In this document: piece by piece, positions 8,375-17,016 of the stretch
How positions within the stretch are numbered: the first letter of the stretch is position 1
Layout of the letters: every line of letters starts with the position of its first letter
Assembly: GCF_900177415.1 (NCBI RefSeq)
Contig: NZ_FXAF01000006.1
Location: 1,574,001 to 1,638,000 of the forward strand
Origin: Xaviernesmea oryzae
GTDB lineage: Bacteria; Pseudomonadota; Alphaproteobacteria; Rhizobiales; Rhizobiaceae
DNA length: 64,000 nt
Direction of reading: 5' to 3'
The notes under the pieces: generated by a model
Told to the model about the DNA's origin: nothing
Database searches by the model: none
Seen by the model: only the letters and a program-made list of their open reading frames with translations
Translations under genes and position numbers: made by a program

Positions 8375-8989
8375 TTATGCGGGCGCTTTCTCCTTCAGCA
8401 ATCCCGAGATCATGGCGTTGAACGCCTCGACCGCCTTTTTCGATACGGCCTGCGGGTCCTCCGCGCCGGCGATCCAGAGCGCCGCGCTGAGCGTCGCGCC
8501 GTTGACGAGCCGCGCGGTCGCTTCCGCATCCACCTTGCGGATGGTTCCCTCGTCGATCAGCTTCTGTATGCTGGCGGTGGTGGTGCGGATGCAGGCGTTC
8601 TGGTTCGGCCATTGCGACGGATCGCCGAGCACGGCCGGTCCGTCGAGCAGCATGATGCGCTGGATTTCCGGTTCCAGCGCCATTTCGATATAGGCCACGC
8701 TTTCGTCGACGAAGCCGCGCCAGGCGTTCTCCGCTTTAGCTGAAATGGCGCAGAGCCGGTCGGACATCTCCGCGTCGATCTCTGCGATCACCGCCTGCAG
8801 CAGTCCCTTCTTGTCGCCGAAATGATGGTAGAGCGCACCGCGCGTCAGCCCGGCCTCGGCGGTGAAATCGTCCATCGAGGCTTCCGCATAGCCTCGCGTC
8901 GCAAATGCCCGGCGGGCGGCGGCGATCAGCTTGCCCTTCGTTTCGGCGATCATTTCCTTGCGGGGCTTGTGCCCTATCTTCTGCGCCAT
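8375..8989 (-). CDS. TetR-family transcriptional regulator
   Basis: A 204-residue repressor. The N-terminal helix-turn-helix is clear: KLIAAARRAFATRGYAEASM then AGLTRGALYHHFGDKKGLLQAV at about residues 20-65. The C-terminal ligand domain is helical with LDGPAVLGDPSQW. Start MAQKIGHK at 8989 is preferred over an upstream ATG at 9013, which lies inside the operator. The gene is divergent from the MFS pump at 9114, and three identical-consensus palindromes lie between them, so it very probably represses itself and the pump. Inducer unknown. Confidence 0.93.
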   Translation of the reverse strand: MAQKIGHKPRKEMIAETKGKLIAAARRAFATRGYAEASMDDFTAEAGLTRGALYHHFGDKKGLLQAVIAEIDAEMSDRLCAISAKAENAWRGFVDESVAYIEMALEPEIQRIMLLDGPAVLGDPSQWPNQNACIRTTTASIQKLIDEGTIRKVDAEATARLVNGATLSAALWIAGAEDPQAVSKKAVEAFNAMISGLLKEKAPA

Positions 8990-9005
8990 ACGGACTCCGA
9001 AAATT

Positions 9006-9079
9006 ATTCGCATACGTCGCGTATGCGAATTGACATACGATACGTATGTGATTATCTAGCTCACATACGCGGCGTATGT
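9006..9079. promoter_or_regulatory. Three tandem TetR operators, CATACGNNNCGTATG
   Basis: Three 15-base palindromes of the form CATACGNNNCGTATG lie at 9011-9025, 9034-9048 and 9064-9078, in the divergent gap. The first extends to a 25-base palindrome (9006-9030); the others to 17 bases. Centre spacing is 23 and 30 bases. All six half-sites match the consensus exactly. They overlap where both promoters must be, and the first reaches to within 17 bases of the tetR start. Confidence 0.88.
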
Positions 9080-9113
9080 AAGTGGTCATTCAAAATAACC
9101 CAAGGATTCCGAT

Positions 9114-10349
9114 ATGCCCAATCCCTATCGTGAAATATTCCGAAGGCCGGGGACGAAAGGTTTTGCCGCGGCCGCTTTCGTCGCCCGCCTGCCGCTGCCG
9201 ATGACGACGATCGGCCTCGTCGCTATGCTTTCCCAGACGCATGGCGAGTACTGGATCGCGGGCGCCGTCTCCGCCACCTTCGCGCTCGCCAATGCCTTCA
9301 TCGCCCCGCAGGTCTCGCGCTGGGTGGATGCGAAGGGCCAGTCGGCCGTGCTGGTGCCGACGACGATCGTCACCGTCGCAGCGCTGCTGGCGCTTGCCGC
9401 GGCCGCCTGGTTGCGCTGGCCCAACTGGACATTGTTCGTCTTCGCGGTGATCGCCGGCATGATGCCGAGCATGATGGCGCTGGTCCGCGCCCGCTGGACG
9501 GAGATCTATCGCGACCGGCCGGAACTCCATACCGCCTTCGCTTTCGAATCGGTCATCGACGAGGTCGTCTATATCTGCGGCCCGATCTTCGGCATCGGCC
9601 TGAGCGTTTCGCTTTTCCCGGAAGCGGGCGTGCTCGCCGCGGCCACGTTCCTCGCTGTCGGCACGACGCTGTTCGTCGCCCAGAAATCCACCGAACCGAA
9701 GGTCGATCCGCATAGGGTGAGGGGCGAAGGCTCGGTCATGCGGCTGTTGCCGATGTGGTTCCTGGTGACGGTTTTCGCCGGCATGGGCACGATTTTCGGC
9801 ACGGCGGAAGTCTCGGTCGTCGCCTTCGCGGAAGCCGAAGGGCACAAGGGAGCGGCAAGCTATGTCCTCGCGGCCTACGCCGCCGGTTCGTTCATTGTCG
9901 GTCTCGTCGTCGGCGCCATCAAGTTCAGGACGCCGCTCGCCCGCCGCCTGGTTCTCGCGAGCCTGATCGCCGCCGTCACCACGCTACCCATGCCCTTCGT
10001 CGGCAATCTCTGGGCGCTGACGCTGGTGGTCTTCCTGGCGGGTGCCGCCATCTCGCCGACCTTCATCACCGGCATGAGCCTGATCGAGCGCATCGTGCCG
10101 GCTTCGCAGCTCACCGAAGGCATCACCTATGCGATGACCGGCGTCGGCATCGGCTTTGCGGCCGGCTCCTCGCTCGCCGGCTGGACGATCGATGCCTATG
10201 GCGCTTCGAACGGCTTCTGGGTGGCGGTCGCCGGCGGCGCGGTGGCGTTTGCGACCATGCTCGCCGGCTATGGCCGCCTGAGCGACACCTCGCAGCAGGC
10301 GGCGCCACACTCCGCGGCCCTGAATCCGGCTGTGAACCCGGCGGAATAG
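9114..10349 (+). CDS. MFS efflux-type transporter
   Basis: A 411-residue membrane protein with about twelve hydrophobic segments. The N-terminus (PYREIFRRPGTKGFAAAAFV) resembles MFS proteins annotated as multidrug or macrolide-type exporters. It starts at ATG 9114 with AAGGATT about seven bases upstream, 35 bases after the last TetR operator. The layout (repressor divergent from pump with shared operators) is that of an inducible efflux system; the drug or metabolite exported is not known. The last 20 residues are a polar cytoplasmic tail. Confidence 0.9.
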   Translation: MPNPYREIFRRPGTKGFAAAAFVARLPLPMTTIGLVAMLSQTHGEYWIAGAVSATFALANAFIAPQVSRWVDAKGQSAVLVPTTIVTVAALLALAAAAWLRWPNWTLFVFAVIAGMMPSMMALVRARWTEIYRDRPELHTAFAFESVIDEVVYICGPIFGIGLSVSLFPEAGVLAAATFLAVGTTLFVAQKSTEPKVDPHRVRGEGSVMRLLPMWFLVTVFAGMGTIFGTAEVSVVAFAEAEGHKGAASYVLAAYAAGSFIVGLVVGAIKFRTPLARRLVLASLIAAVTTLPMPFVGNLWALTLVVFLAGAAISPTFITGMSLIERIVPASQLTEGITYAMTGVGIGFAAGSSLAGWTIDAYGASNGFWVAVAGGAVAFATMLAGYGRLSDTSQQAAPHSAALNPAVNPAE

Positions 10350-10545
10350 GGGCACGCGCAAATCCCGTTCCGTGGTATAGCCCGGATTGCGCCATTGGCA
10401 TTTCGTCCGCCCGCAGTAGAGTGCTGCGGGCGACGTCGGAACCGGGGTTCGCCGGCTTCTGGCCTCCCGCCGCGTTCGGGCGGAAACAATATCGAGCGCG
10501 GCAGATTTGAAGGCCTGACACATCGCCATGACGGAGACCGGGACG

Positions 10546-11202
10546 ATGCCCAACCTGACCACATTCCTGACCTTCTACGCCGCCGTGCTCGCAATCCAGC
10601 TGACGCCCGGGCCTGATATGATCCTCGTCATCGGGCGCGGCATCGGTCAGGGCCGGCGGATAGCGCTTCTGAGCGCCGTCGGCATGACCCTGCTGGCCGG
10701 CATCGTCCAGCTGTCGATGCTCGTGCTCGGCATCGCCTCACTGCTTGCGGCTTCGCCGCTGGCGTTAGACATCCTCCGCTGGGCGGGCGCGGCATATCTC
10801 ATCTGGCTCGGCCTGAAGCTTCTCGTCGAATCGGGCAGGCGCCCCGATCGGGCCGGCCCGGCTGTGCTCGTGTCCATGTCGGACGGCGCAGCGTTGCGGG
10901 AAGGGGCGATCAACAATCTCACCAATCCCAAGTCGCTCGTTTTCCTCTTTGCGTTCCTGCCGCAGTTCGTGGACCCGGCCAACGGCTGGCCCGTAGCCGT
11001 GCAGCTTTTGCTGCTGGGAGCCGTCGCAAAGCTTACGAATTTCGTCATCCTGACCACCGTTGCGCTGGGGGCGGGAACGTTCGGCGGCTGGCTGGCGCGC
11101 CGCCCGGGGCTTATCGCCTGGCAGAAGCGCTTTGCCGGCATCGTCATGATCGGGCTCGGCCTGCGGCTGGCGATCGGGGGAGACGCCCGCCCGGTCCGCT
11201 GA
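10546..11202 (+). CDS. LysE/RhtB-family amino-acid exporter
   Basis: A 218-residue membrane protein with six predicted helices. The LysE/RhtB hallmark LAIQLTPGPDMILVIGRG lies in helix 1 and NNLTNPKSLVFLFAFLPQFV in the middle. These carriers export amino acids such as threonine or homoserine lactone; the substrate is not determinable here. The ATG at 10546 is chosen over 10528 because GGAG sits nine bases before it and MPNLTTF is the usual family start. Confidence 0.9.
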   Translation: MPNLTTFLTFYAAVLAIQLTPGPDMILVIGRGIGQGRRIALLSAVGMTLLAGIVQLSMLVLGIASLLAASPLALDILRWAGAAYLIWLGLKLLVESGRRPDRAGPAVLVSMSDGAALREGAINNLTNPKSLVFLFAFLPQFVDPANGWPVAVQLLLLGAVAKLTNFVILTTVALGAGTFGGWLARRPGLIAWQKRFAGIVMIGLGLRLAIGGDARPVR

Positions 11203-11232
11203 AGCAGCCGGACGGCGAAGGGCAGGACGCCG

Positions 11233-12081
11233 TCACGCCCGCCGCTTGATCGTCCAGGGTTCCCGCTCGGCCGTCACCGTCACTCCGTCTCCGATTTTGA
11301 TCCGCCCGGTGCCGCGCGGCACGGCGTTCCAGCCGAAAAGGGGGCCGGGCACGCGCCGGTCGGCCGACATGCGGATGCGGCCCATAGCCGCCATCGGGCT
11401 CGGCACCTCGCGCGAGCCGGTCCGCTGGTCCTGGTTCGTCATGATGCAGCGGGCGCAGGGTTTTGCGAAATCGAAGCGGATGCCGGCGATCTCGATGCCT
11501 TCCCATTGGTCCTCCGCCCAGGGCTCGTCGTGATCGAGCACGATGTTCGGCCGGAACCGCTCCATGCCGACCTGTCCTTCGCCATGTTTTTCCATGTCGG
11601 CATTGAGCGCATCGAGCGATCCGGTCGTGGTGACGAGCACCTGATAGCCGTCCGCGAAGGTGACGGGCGTATCCGGCCCCGCCCATTCGGCGTTGGCGGT
11701 GCGCCTGGCCCGGTCGTCGAAAAAGACGAGCCGCACGTCGCGCCCAAGCCAGCCGGAAAGGGTGTCGTTCACCGCTTCCTCCGCGAGGGCGGCGTCGACG
11801 ATCGACCTCCACACCGCCACGCTCAGGCGCCGGTCGGCCGGCGGCCGCGCCACGAAGATCTCGCCCTTGCCGTCCATCGCGAAGCGGAAGCCGTCCGCCT
11901 CCGGCGTCGCCTGCACCTGCGCCAGGGCCTGGAGTTCCCGTTGCGTGATGAAATGGCCGGAAGGATCGGTCACCATCATCTGCCGGTCGCCGGGAATGCC
12001 GGTCGCCGTAATCTCGGCCTCGGAGAGCGCGATGCCGCGGCCGCTCTTCAGGGGATAGACATTGAGTTGGCTGACGCGCAT
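11233..12081 (-). CDS. MOSC-domain protein
   Basis: A 282-residue protein with the MOSC N-terminal beta-barrel (VSQLNVYPLKSGRGIAL, residues 3-19) and a C-terminal MOSC domain containing the conserved Cys in FAKPCARCIMTNQDQRTG near residue 210. This architecture is shared with YcbX and mitochondrial amidoxime-reducing proteins, which bind molybdenum cofactor and reduce N-hydroxylated compounds. AGGA precedes the ATG. It is the last gene of an apparent DUF2339-HD-MOSC operon, 9 bases after the HD gene. The exact substrate is not known. Confidence 0.9.
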   Translation of the reverse strand: MRVSQLNVYPLKSGRGIALSEAEITATGIPGDRQMMVTDPSGHFITQRELQALAQVQATPEADGFRFAMDGKGEIFVARPPADRRLSVAVWRSIVDAALAEEAVNDTLSGWLGRDVRLVFFDDRARRTANAEWAGPDTPVTFADGYQVLVTTTGSLDALNADMEKHGEGQVGMERFRPNIVLDHDEPWAEDQWEGIEIAGIRFDFAKPCARCIMTNQDQRTGSREVPSPMAAMGRIRMSADRRVPGPLFGWNAVPRGTGRIKIGDGVTVTAEREPWTIKRRA

Positions 12082-12090
12082 GGCTTTTTC

Positions 12091-12741
12091 CTAGATTTCG
12101 TCGATGAAGAGGTCGAGCACGGTTTTCAGCCGCTCGTGACGCGCGGCCGCCAGCGCCCGGCCCGCCGCCGTCTGGAACCCGTCCGCGAGCTTGAACAGCT
12201 TCACCGCGAAATGGTCGATGGCGAAGGCCTTGTCGTCAAGCGGGCGTTCTTTTGCGAGCGGATCGGCCGGATCGTAAAGGCCGGACCCCATCCGGCCGGC
12301 GATATAGAAGCAGCGCGCGGCGCCCACCATGCCGATCGCATCCAGCCGGTCGGCGTCCTGCAGAATCTTCGCCTCCAGCGTTTCCGGCGCGATATTCGCC
12401 GAGAAGCTGTGGGCCGCGACCGCATGGGCGGCGGCGGAAACATCCGCCTCGCTCCAGCCGAGGCCGGCCAATATTCCGGACGCCTTTTCCGCCGCCAGCC
12501 GCGAAGCCTGTGCCCTGAGCGGCGAGTTCTTCTCCACCGCCACGCAATCGTGCAGCAGCACGGCCGCCGCCAGCACCCTGCCGTCGCCGCCTTCCTCGGC
12601 CCGGATGCGCATGGCGTTCTTGAAGACGCGCAGGATATGGGCGATGTCGTGCGAGCCGTCGTCGCCTTCGGTGGCGTACGGGATCAGCGTTCGTGCAAGA
12701 TCCTCGAAGGGCGAGAAGGCGGCGGCGATGGATGCGGTCAC
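12091..12741 (-). CDS. HD-domain phosphohydrolase, YedJ-like
   Basis: A 216-residue metal-dependent HD-superfamily protein. The metal ligands are visible as HDIAHILRV near residue 31, LLHDCVAVE near residue 63 and ILQDADRLDAIG near residue 127, the layout of the YedJ group. Substrate probably a nucleotide, but unproven. The start is GTG 12741, with AGGA upstream; the gap to the DUF2339 stop is 11 bases. Middle gene of a three-gene operon. Confidence 0.88.
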   Translation of the reverse strand: MTASIAAAFSPFEDLARTLIPYATEGDDGSHDIAHILRVFKNAMRIRAEEGGDGRVLAAAVLLHDCVAVEKNSPLRAQASRLAAEKASGILAGLGWSEADVSAAAHAVAAHSFSANIAPETLEAKILQDADRLDAIGMVGAARCFYIAGRMGSGLYDPADPLAKERPLDDKAFAIDHFAVKLFKLADGFQTAAGRALAAARHERLKTVLDLFIDEI

Positions 12742-12752
12742 GGCGTGGATTC

Positions 12753-15548
12753 CTAGGAATCGGCTGGGGAATCGGCTGGTGCGGGTTCACCATCCTTCTT
12801 CACCAGAATGCGCTGATAGAAAAGCCCGATCCCGATCAGCACCGCGCCGAGCCCGATGAAGGAGAGCGCCCTCAGGATCCCTTCGAGGTTCGACATGTCG
12901 ATCAGGAACACCTTGACGACCGCGATCAGCACGAGGCCCGCCGAGGCGAGCCGGAGGCTGCGCGCATCGAGCCGCGAGCCGAGCGCCAGGAGCGCCACGC
13001 CGATCAGCAGCCAGACGACCGAATAGGCATAGGTCTCGCCCTGCAGGAAACCCTTCCAGTCGGCAATGTTCTCGCCCTGCCAGAAGCGGCGGACGGAGAG
13101 CGTCGCCCAGAGGAAGCCGAGCACCGCGCCGGCCAGCGCCAGCATCACGACATAAGGCTGCGGCCGCCGCCCGCGCGCATACCAGGCGACAAGACCATAG
13201 GCGAGGGCGGGCAGCAGGTAGCCGAGGAGCAGCAGGTTGAAGAAGGGCCAGGGCCCGGTATTCTCGCCGCTGAAATAGGGGTTGAGCGCGAAGACGTGCA
13301 GCGAAAGGACGTTGACGGTCGCGATCACCCCGGCGATCATCGAGCCGAAACGGAAGACGGGGCTCGGGGATTTCAGGTCGAGCGTCATCAGCACGCCGGA
13401 GAAGCCGACCGCCAGCAGCGTATAGATCGACTGTTCGCCGAGCGTCGGGACGCGGCTGTCCAGCACGCCGCCGTTCATCGCATGCCGCACCAGCACGGCG
13501 ACGGTCATCAGGCCGGCGAGCGAGGCGAGCGCCTGCATCACGTTGCGGATGCGGAAATCCGGCGAATCCTTGAGGATGTAGGCCGTGGCGGCGGCGAGCA
13601 GCGTCGGAATGCCGTAGCCGGGCAGCAGCGCGTTGAGGAAGGGCGTGGTGCCGAGGCTGTTCGGCCCGATCAGCGTCGGCTCCCAGGCGATGCGGCCGAA
13701 GACGATCAGCGTCGCCGCCGCCATCATCCAGGGCAGCGCCGGCCATGGTTTGAGACGCATCGCCAGCACATAGGCGAAGCCGAGCACCGAGACGAGGATG
13801 GTGGTGACGATGCCGTTGGTCAGCGCATGCAGCGAAAGCGTGAAGCCCGCAAACGAGCCGGCGACCAGCAGGTTGGCGGGCCAGTCGATGAAGGGGCCGA
13901 TCCGCTCCTCCGGGGCCTCCTCGCTCCTCCGGAACAGCCATTCGGCGCCGGCGAGAAGCGCAAGGCCGAGCCCCAGCCCGTAGAGCCCGTGCGTCCAGTC
14001 GCGCCCGAGATTGCCGAAATTCAGGAAGCTGACGAAGGCGAGCGTCGCCGGCACCGCAGGCATCAGGAATGCCCAGACGATGGAGAATTCCGGCTCGCTC
14101 TTGCGCAAACGCCGCAGGAAGACGAAGCCCAGGAAGGCGAAGACGGCGCCGAGCAGCAGGTAGACGGTGATCTCGTTGCCGAAGGTCAGGGGTGCCGGCG
14201 CAGGCTGGCCGTCAGCCGGGATCGGGATTGAGTAGTCGAGCCAGGAAAGTGCGGTGATGGCGATGCCGAACCCCGCGCTGGCTGCGGCAATCAGCGCCGG
14301 CCAGACGGCCCAGGGGCGGCTGGCGCCGAGCGCCGCGACGGTCGCGATCACCGCGGCTGCGGCGAAGAGCACAATGCCGCCTTCCTCCGTCTGCCGCAGG
14401 ATCATCACCAGCGCCGGCAGGAGGGCCATGATCGCGACGGAAAGCGTGATCTTGAGCGGCGGCCGCGTCAGGAGCCCGCGCCAGCCCGGCTTGCCCGGCA
14501 GATCGGTGCCGTAGCGCGCGCCCGGCCAGAAGAAGCCGGTGCCGGCGATCATCACGATGAGGGCGAGTGCCGGCGGCATGGGATCGAATGTCTCGGCCCC
14601 CGCCCCATAGACGATGGCCCAGAGCCCGATGCCGATATTGGCGAGCATCGGCACGACGGTCCATCGGCGGAAGCGCGATGCCGCATTGACCGCAACCCAG
14701 GTGAGGCCGAGGAAGACGAACAGCGCGTTGGCGTTCGGCTCCTCGCTCGCGACGAGCGCCGGCGTCGCCAGCGAAGCGAGCAGGCCGAGCCCCGCCAGCG
14801 CCTGCCCGTGCAGCAGCGAGAGCGCGATCGTCGCGAACGAGACCAGCGCGAGCAGGATGAATGCGCTCGCCGGCCCGATGAAGCCGTAGATCGCATGGGC
14901 CGCATAGATGGCGCCGAGCAGCGTCACGGCGCCGGCGGCCGTCAGCACGCCGGGGATCATAGCGCCGGAAAGGGCATTGCCGTAGCGCTCCGAAATCTGC
15001 GGCATGGCCCAGGGGGAGAAACGGCGGCGCACGATCTCGCCGGCGGCCAGCAGGATCAGGCCGAAGATCGCGGCGAGGGTGAGCCGCGCGCCCGGTCCGA
15101 GCAGCCCGGCCTCGATCGAATAGCGCACGAGAAAGATGCCGCCGAAGGCGAGCGCCACGCCGCCCACCCAGACGGGCCAGCGGGCGCCGAGATAGCTTTC
15201 CAGGTTCTCGCGGCCCTTTGCCCGCGTCGTCGGGAGGGCGGGGCCGGGTATCACCGTCTCGTGGCCGGTGCCGGCATCCTCCGAGACGACGGCCGCCTGC
15301 GTCTCCGGCGCGGCTTCCTCCTCGGCTGCCTCGCGGGCCGCGAGCTCGACGGGAGAGACCGGCTCGTCCTTCATCGCTTCGGCCGCGGCCTCCGCCGGGA
15401 TCGCCGCCGGCAGGGCGGCCGCCTGGCGTTTGGCAAGATCCGCCTTGACCGCTTCCAGCTCCCTTTCGAGCGCGCCGACCCGGTTGGCGGTCCGGCTATG
15501 CAGGCCGATCATGACGATGACCAGGATGAGGAGCAGGAATACGATCAT
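12753..15548 (-). CDS. DUF2339 multi-pass membrane protein
   Basis: A very large (about 931 residue) inner-membrane protein. The first helix (IVFLLLILVIVMIGL) is followed by a short coiled coil (ALERELEAVKADLAKR), an Ala/Glu-rich linker to about residue 115, then some two dozen hydrophobic segments to the C-terminus. This matches DUF2339, a family without known function that is widespread in proteobacteria. Start is ATG 15548; GTG 15554 is possible. First gene of the operon with the HD and MOSC genes. A role in envelope stability has no support in this sequence. Confidence 0.88.
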   Translation of the reverse strand: MIVFLLLILVIVMIGLHSRTANRVGALERELEAVKADLAKRQAAALPAAIPAEAAAEAMKDEPVSPVELAAREAAEEEAAPETQAAVVSEDAGTGHETVIPGPALPTTRAKGRENLESYLGARWPVWVGGVALAFGGIFLVRYSIEAGLLGPGARLTLAAIFGLILLAAGEIVRRRFSPWAMPQISERYGNALSGAMIPGVLTAAGAVTLLGAIYAAHAIYGFIGPASAFILLALVSFATIALSLLHGQALAGLGLLASLATPALVASEEPNANALFVFLGLTWVAVNAASRFRRWTVVPMLANIGIGLWAIVYGAGAETFDPMPPALALIVMIAGTGFFWPGARYGTDLPGKPGWRGLLTRPPLKITLSVAIMALLPALVMILRQTEEGGIVLFAAAAVIATVAALGASRPWAVWPALIAAASAGFGIAITALSWLDYSIPIPADGQPAPAPLTFGNEITVYLLLGAVFAFLGFVFLRRLRKSEPEFSIVWAFLMPAVPATLAFVSFLNFGNLGRDWTHGLYGLGLGLALLAGAEWLFRRSEEAPEERIGPFIDWPANLLVAGSFAGFTLSLHALTNGIVTTILVSVLGFAYVLAMRLKPWPALPWMMAAATLIVFGRIAWEPTLIGPNSLGTTPFLNALLPGYGIPTLLAAATAYILKDSPDFRIRNVMQALASLAGLMTVAVLVRHAMNGGVLDSRVPTLGEQSIYTLLAVGFSGVLMTLDLKSPSPVFRFGSMIAGVIATVNVLSLHVFALNPYFSGENTGPWPFFNLLLLGYLLPALAYGLVAWYARGRRPQPYVVMLALAGAVLGFLWATLSVRRFWQGENIADWKGFLQGETYAYSVVWLLIGVALLALGSRLDARSLRLASAGLVLIAVVKVFLIDMSNLEGILRALSFIGLGAVLIGIGLFYQRILVKKDGEPAPADSPADS

Positions 15549-15671
15549 CGGCACGCTCGCGGTCTGGGGTTGTTGCTGCGGTTATACAGTTGCCGCACGA
15601 AGAAAGGAAAGAGTTGGGCGCTTGCCGAAAACATCATCACATTTCTGCGTGCAAAATCAGCTTTTTGCATA

Positions 15672-15690
15672 TTTATTGATCAACAATAAA
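15672..15690. promoter_or_regulatory. AT-rich palindrome upstream of ABC operon
   Basis: TTTATTG-ATCAA-CAATAAA, a 7+5+7 inverted repeat inside a larger imperfect palindrome from CATAT (about 15668) to ATATG (about 15695). It lies about 100 bases before the substrate-binding protein gene in an otherwise GC-rich region. It is a plausible operator for the transporter operon; the regulator is not identified. Confidence 0.45.
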
Positions 15691-15787
15691 ATATGATTAC
15701 ATTATGTGCAATTTCGGCTTGCGCGGAAGCTGAAGAAACGCTTGGATGCAACCATCCGAACAAAAATCTTCAGGGGGACGACCTTTC

Positions 15788-16819
15788 ATGATCTCGCGCA
15801 GACTGCTTTCGAAACTCTCCGCCGTTGCGGCGCTGGCGCTCGCTGCGGGCTTTTCCGCGCCGGCGCGGGCCGAGACCCCGATCAAGTTCACGCTCGACTG
15901 GAAGTTCGAAGGCCCGGCCGCCGGCTTCCTGCTCGCTCAGGACAAGGGGTACTTCAAGGCCGAGGGCCTCGATGTGACGATCGATACCGGCAACGGCTCG
16001 GTCGAGGCGATCCCGCGTGTGGCGACCGGTGCCTACCAGATGGGCTTCGGCGACATCAACTCGCTGATCAAGTTCCTGGACGAGGATCCGTCGCAGAAGG
16101 TCAAGGCGGCGATGATGATCTACGAGCGCCCGACTTTCGCGGTCGTTGGCCGCAAGTCGCTCGGCGTCACCGGCGATCCGAAGTCGCTGGAAGGCAAGAA
16201 GCTCGGCGCTCCGCCGCCGGACGGCGCCTTCGCCCAGTGGAAGGCCTTCAAGCAGGTCGCCAAGATCGACGACGGCAAGATCGCCATCGAGTCGATCGGC
16301 TTCCCGGTCCGCGAGCCGATGCTGGCCCAGGGCAAGGTCGACGCCGTCTTCGGCTTCGCCTTCTCGGTGATCCTGAATTTGAAGGCCCAGGGCATCAAGG
16401 ACGAGGACATCTCGACCATCCTGATGGCCGAGCACGGCTTGAATCTCTATGGCAACTCCGTGCTGGTAAACACTGATTTCGCCGAGAAAAACCCGGATGC
16501 CGTGAAGGGTTTCCTGAAGGCGCTCGCCAAGGGCTTCGCCGATGCCGTCGCCAACCCGGAAGAAGGCGCCGCCGCCGTCCTGAAGCGCAACGAGACGCTC
16601 AACAAGGATATCGAGACCGAGCGCCTCACGATGGCGAACGCCATGAACATCAAGACCCCCTACGTCGTGGAAAACGGCTTCGGCGGCATCGATCCCGCGC
16701 GGCTCGCCGCTTCGATCGAGACGCTCAAGGTCTCGATGGGATTGAAGGGCAACGTGAAGGCCGAACAGGTCTTCGACGCCGGCTTCCTGCCGCCGAAGGA
16801 AGAGCGGATGCTGCCTTGA
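15788..16819 (+). CDS. ABC transporter substrate-binding protein (NMT1/THI5-like)
   Basis: A 343-residue periplasmic binding protein of the NitT/TauT class. It has a signal peptide (RRLLSKLSAVAALALAAGFS, cleavage near ARA-ET at residue 28), then KFTLDWKFEGPAAGFLLAQD and KGYFKAEGLDVTIDTGNGS, the usual start of the NMT1/THI5-like fold. Related proteins bind pyrimidine precursors, taurine, sulfonates or riboflavin-type ligands; the ligand here is not determinable. Start at ATG 15788 is behind AGGGGGA. A family A repeat separates it from its ATPase gene. Confidence 0.9.
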   Translation: MISRRLLSKLSAVAALALAAGFSAPARAETPIKFTLDWKFEGPAAGFLLAQDKGYFKAEGLDVTIDTGNGSVEAIPRVATGAYQMGFGDINSLIKFLDEDPSQKVKAAMMIYERPTFAVVGRKSLGVTGDPKSLEGKKLGAPPPDGAFAQWKAFKQVAKIDDGKIAIESIGFPVREPMLAQGKVDAVFGFAFSVILNLKAQGIKDEDISTILMAEHGLNLYGNSVLVNTDFAEKNPDAVKGFLKALAKGFADAVANPEEGAAAVLKRNETLNKDIETERLTMANAMNIKTPYVVENGFGGIDPARLAASIETLKVSMGLKGNVKAEQVFDAGFLPPKEERMLP

Positions 16820-16841
16820 ATATTGTGGCTTCTTGCCGTTG

Positions 16842-16978
16842 CCCCTCACCCTAACCCTCTCCCCGCTCGCGGGGAGAGGGGACGTGCTGAGCGCGAGGCT
16901 GGCTGCAGCGGAAAACAGCGCGACATATCCCTTCTCCCCGTCATGACGGGGAGAAGATGGCGGCAGCCGGATGAGGGG
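16842..16978. repeat. Family A intergenic repeat, short form, copy 2
   Basis: A 137-base element inside the ABC operon, between the binding-protein and ATPase genes. Left hairpin CTCTCCCCGCTCGCGGGGAGAG near 16857; right hairpin CTTCTCCCCGTCATGACGGGGAGAAG at about 16931-16956. Ends are CCCCTCACCCTAACC and GCCGGATGAGGGG. The reverse complement of 57078-57212 matches it throughout. It may attenuate or stabilise the mRNA so that the binding protein is made in excess. Confidence 0.85.
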
Positions 16979-17016
16979 CAATTAAAAGACGCGACTGCCC
17001 AAACAGAGAAAACCAA

